From Bifidobacteriaceae bacterium (GTDB lineage Bacteria > Actinomycetota > Actinomycetes > Actinomycetales > WQXJ01), in NCBI GenBank assembly GCA_031258055.1, contig JAIRNM010000404.1, forward strand, positions 1 through 5,755: 5,755 nt of DNA, given 5' to 3'. Below the pieces are notes generated by a model. That model had not been told where the DNA came from. It saw only the letters and a list, made by a program, of their open reading frames with translations, and searched no databases. A program made the translations under genes and the position numbers. How positions within the stretch are numbered: position 1 is the first letter of the stretch; every line of letters begins with the position of its first letter. Shown here in pieces: positions 5,755 to 5,755 of this stretch.

Positions 5755-5755
5755 G

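Noticed and set aside
1..5755. CRISPR arrays, tRNA or rRNA genes, insertion sequences, phage genes
   Set aside because: I looked on both strands and found no regular repeat-spacer array, no cloverleaf or rRNA-like stretch, and no transposase, integrase or structural phage protein.

Overview
The window is GC-rich and reads as chromosomal DNA of an actinobacterium (Actinomycetota). The GDP-mannose pyrophosphorylase and exonuclease III have actinobacterial-type motifs. The genes are packed with 4-base ATGA overlaps, and three start codons have no usable Shine-Dalgarno but carry a -10-like hexamer 6-7 bases upstream, as in leaderless actinobacterial transcripts. I cannot name a genus. From memory, xth, trpS, a 2'-5' RNA ligase-like gene and manC lie near each other in several Micrococcales and relatives, so that order is a reasonable guess.

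Layout from right to left. (1) 5754-4627, minus: permease subunit of a NatB-like ABC-2 exporter; its ATPase partner probably ends just off the right edge. (2) 4626-4431: a spacer with tandem and inverted repeats that fold into alternative hairpins. (3) 4430-3546, minus: exonuclease III (AP endonuclease). (4) 3545-3419: a short convergent spacer with three hairpins, two of them mutually exclusive, probably a two-sided terminator or a small palindromic repeat element. (5) 3020-3418, plus: a small ACT-domain protein. (6) 3019-2950: a 70-base divergent promoter region. (7) 2949-99, minus: an operon trpS - 2'-5' RNA ligase-like phosphoesterase - manC, each junction an ATGA overlap. (8) 98-1: no gene seen.

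The genes are mostly housekeeping: tryptophan charging of tRNA, an RNA 2'-phosphoesterase-like enzyme, GDP-mannose for cell-surface glycans, base-excision repair, a small-ligand sensor-like protein and an exporter. I see no defence system, CRISPR array, integrase, transposase or other new system. The points most worth a second look are the nested hairpins in both spacers, the three probable leaderless starts (two back-to-back with overlapping promoters), and in-frame loop insertions in ManC (about 44 residues, with unusual codon use) and in exonuclease III (about 25 residues, Gly/Ala-rich).
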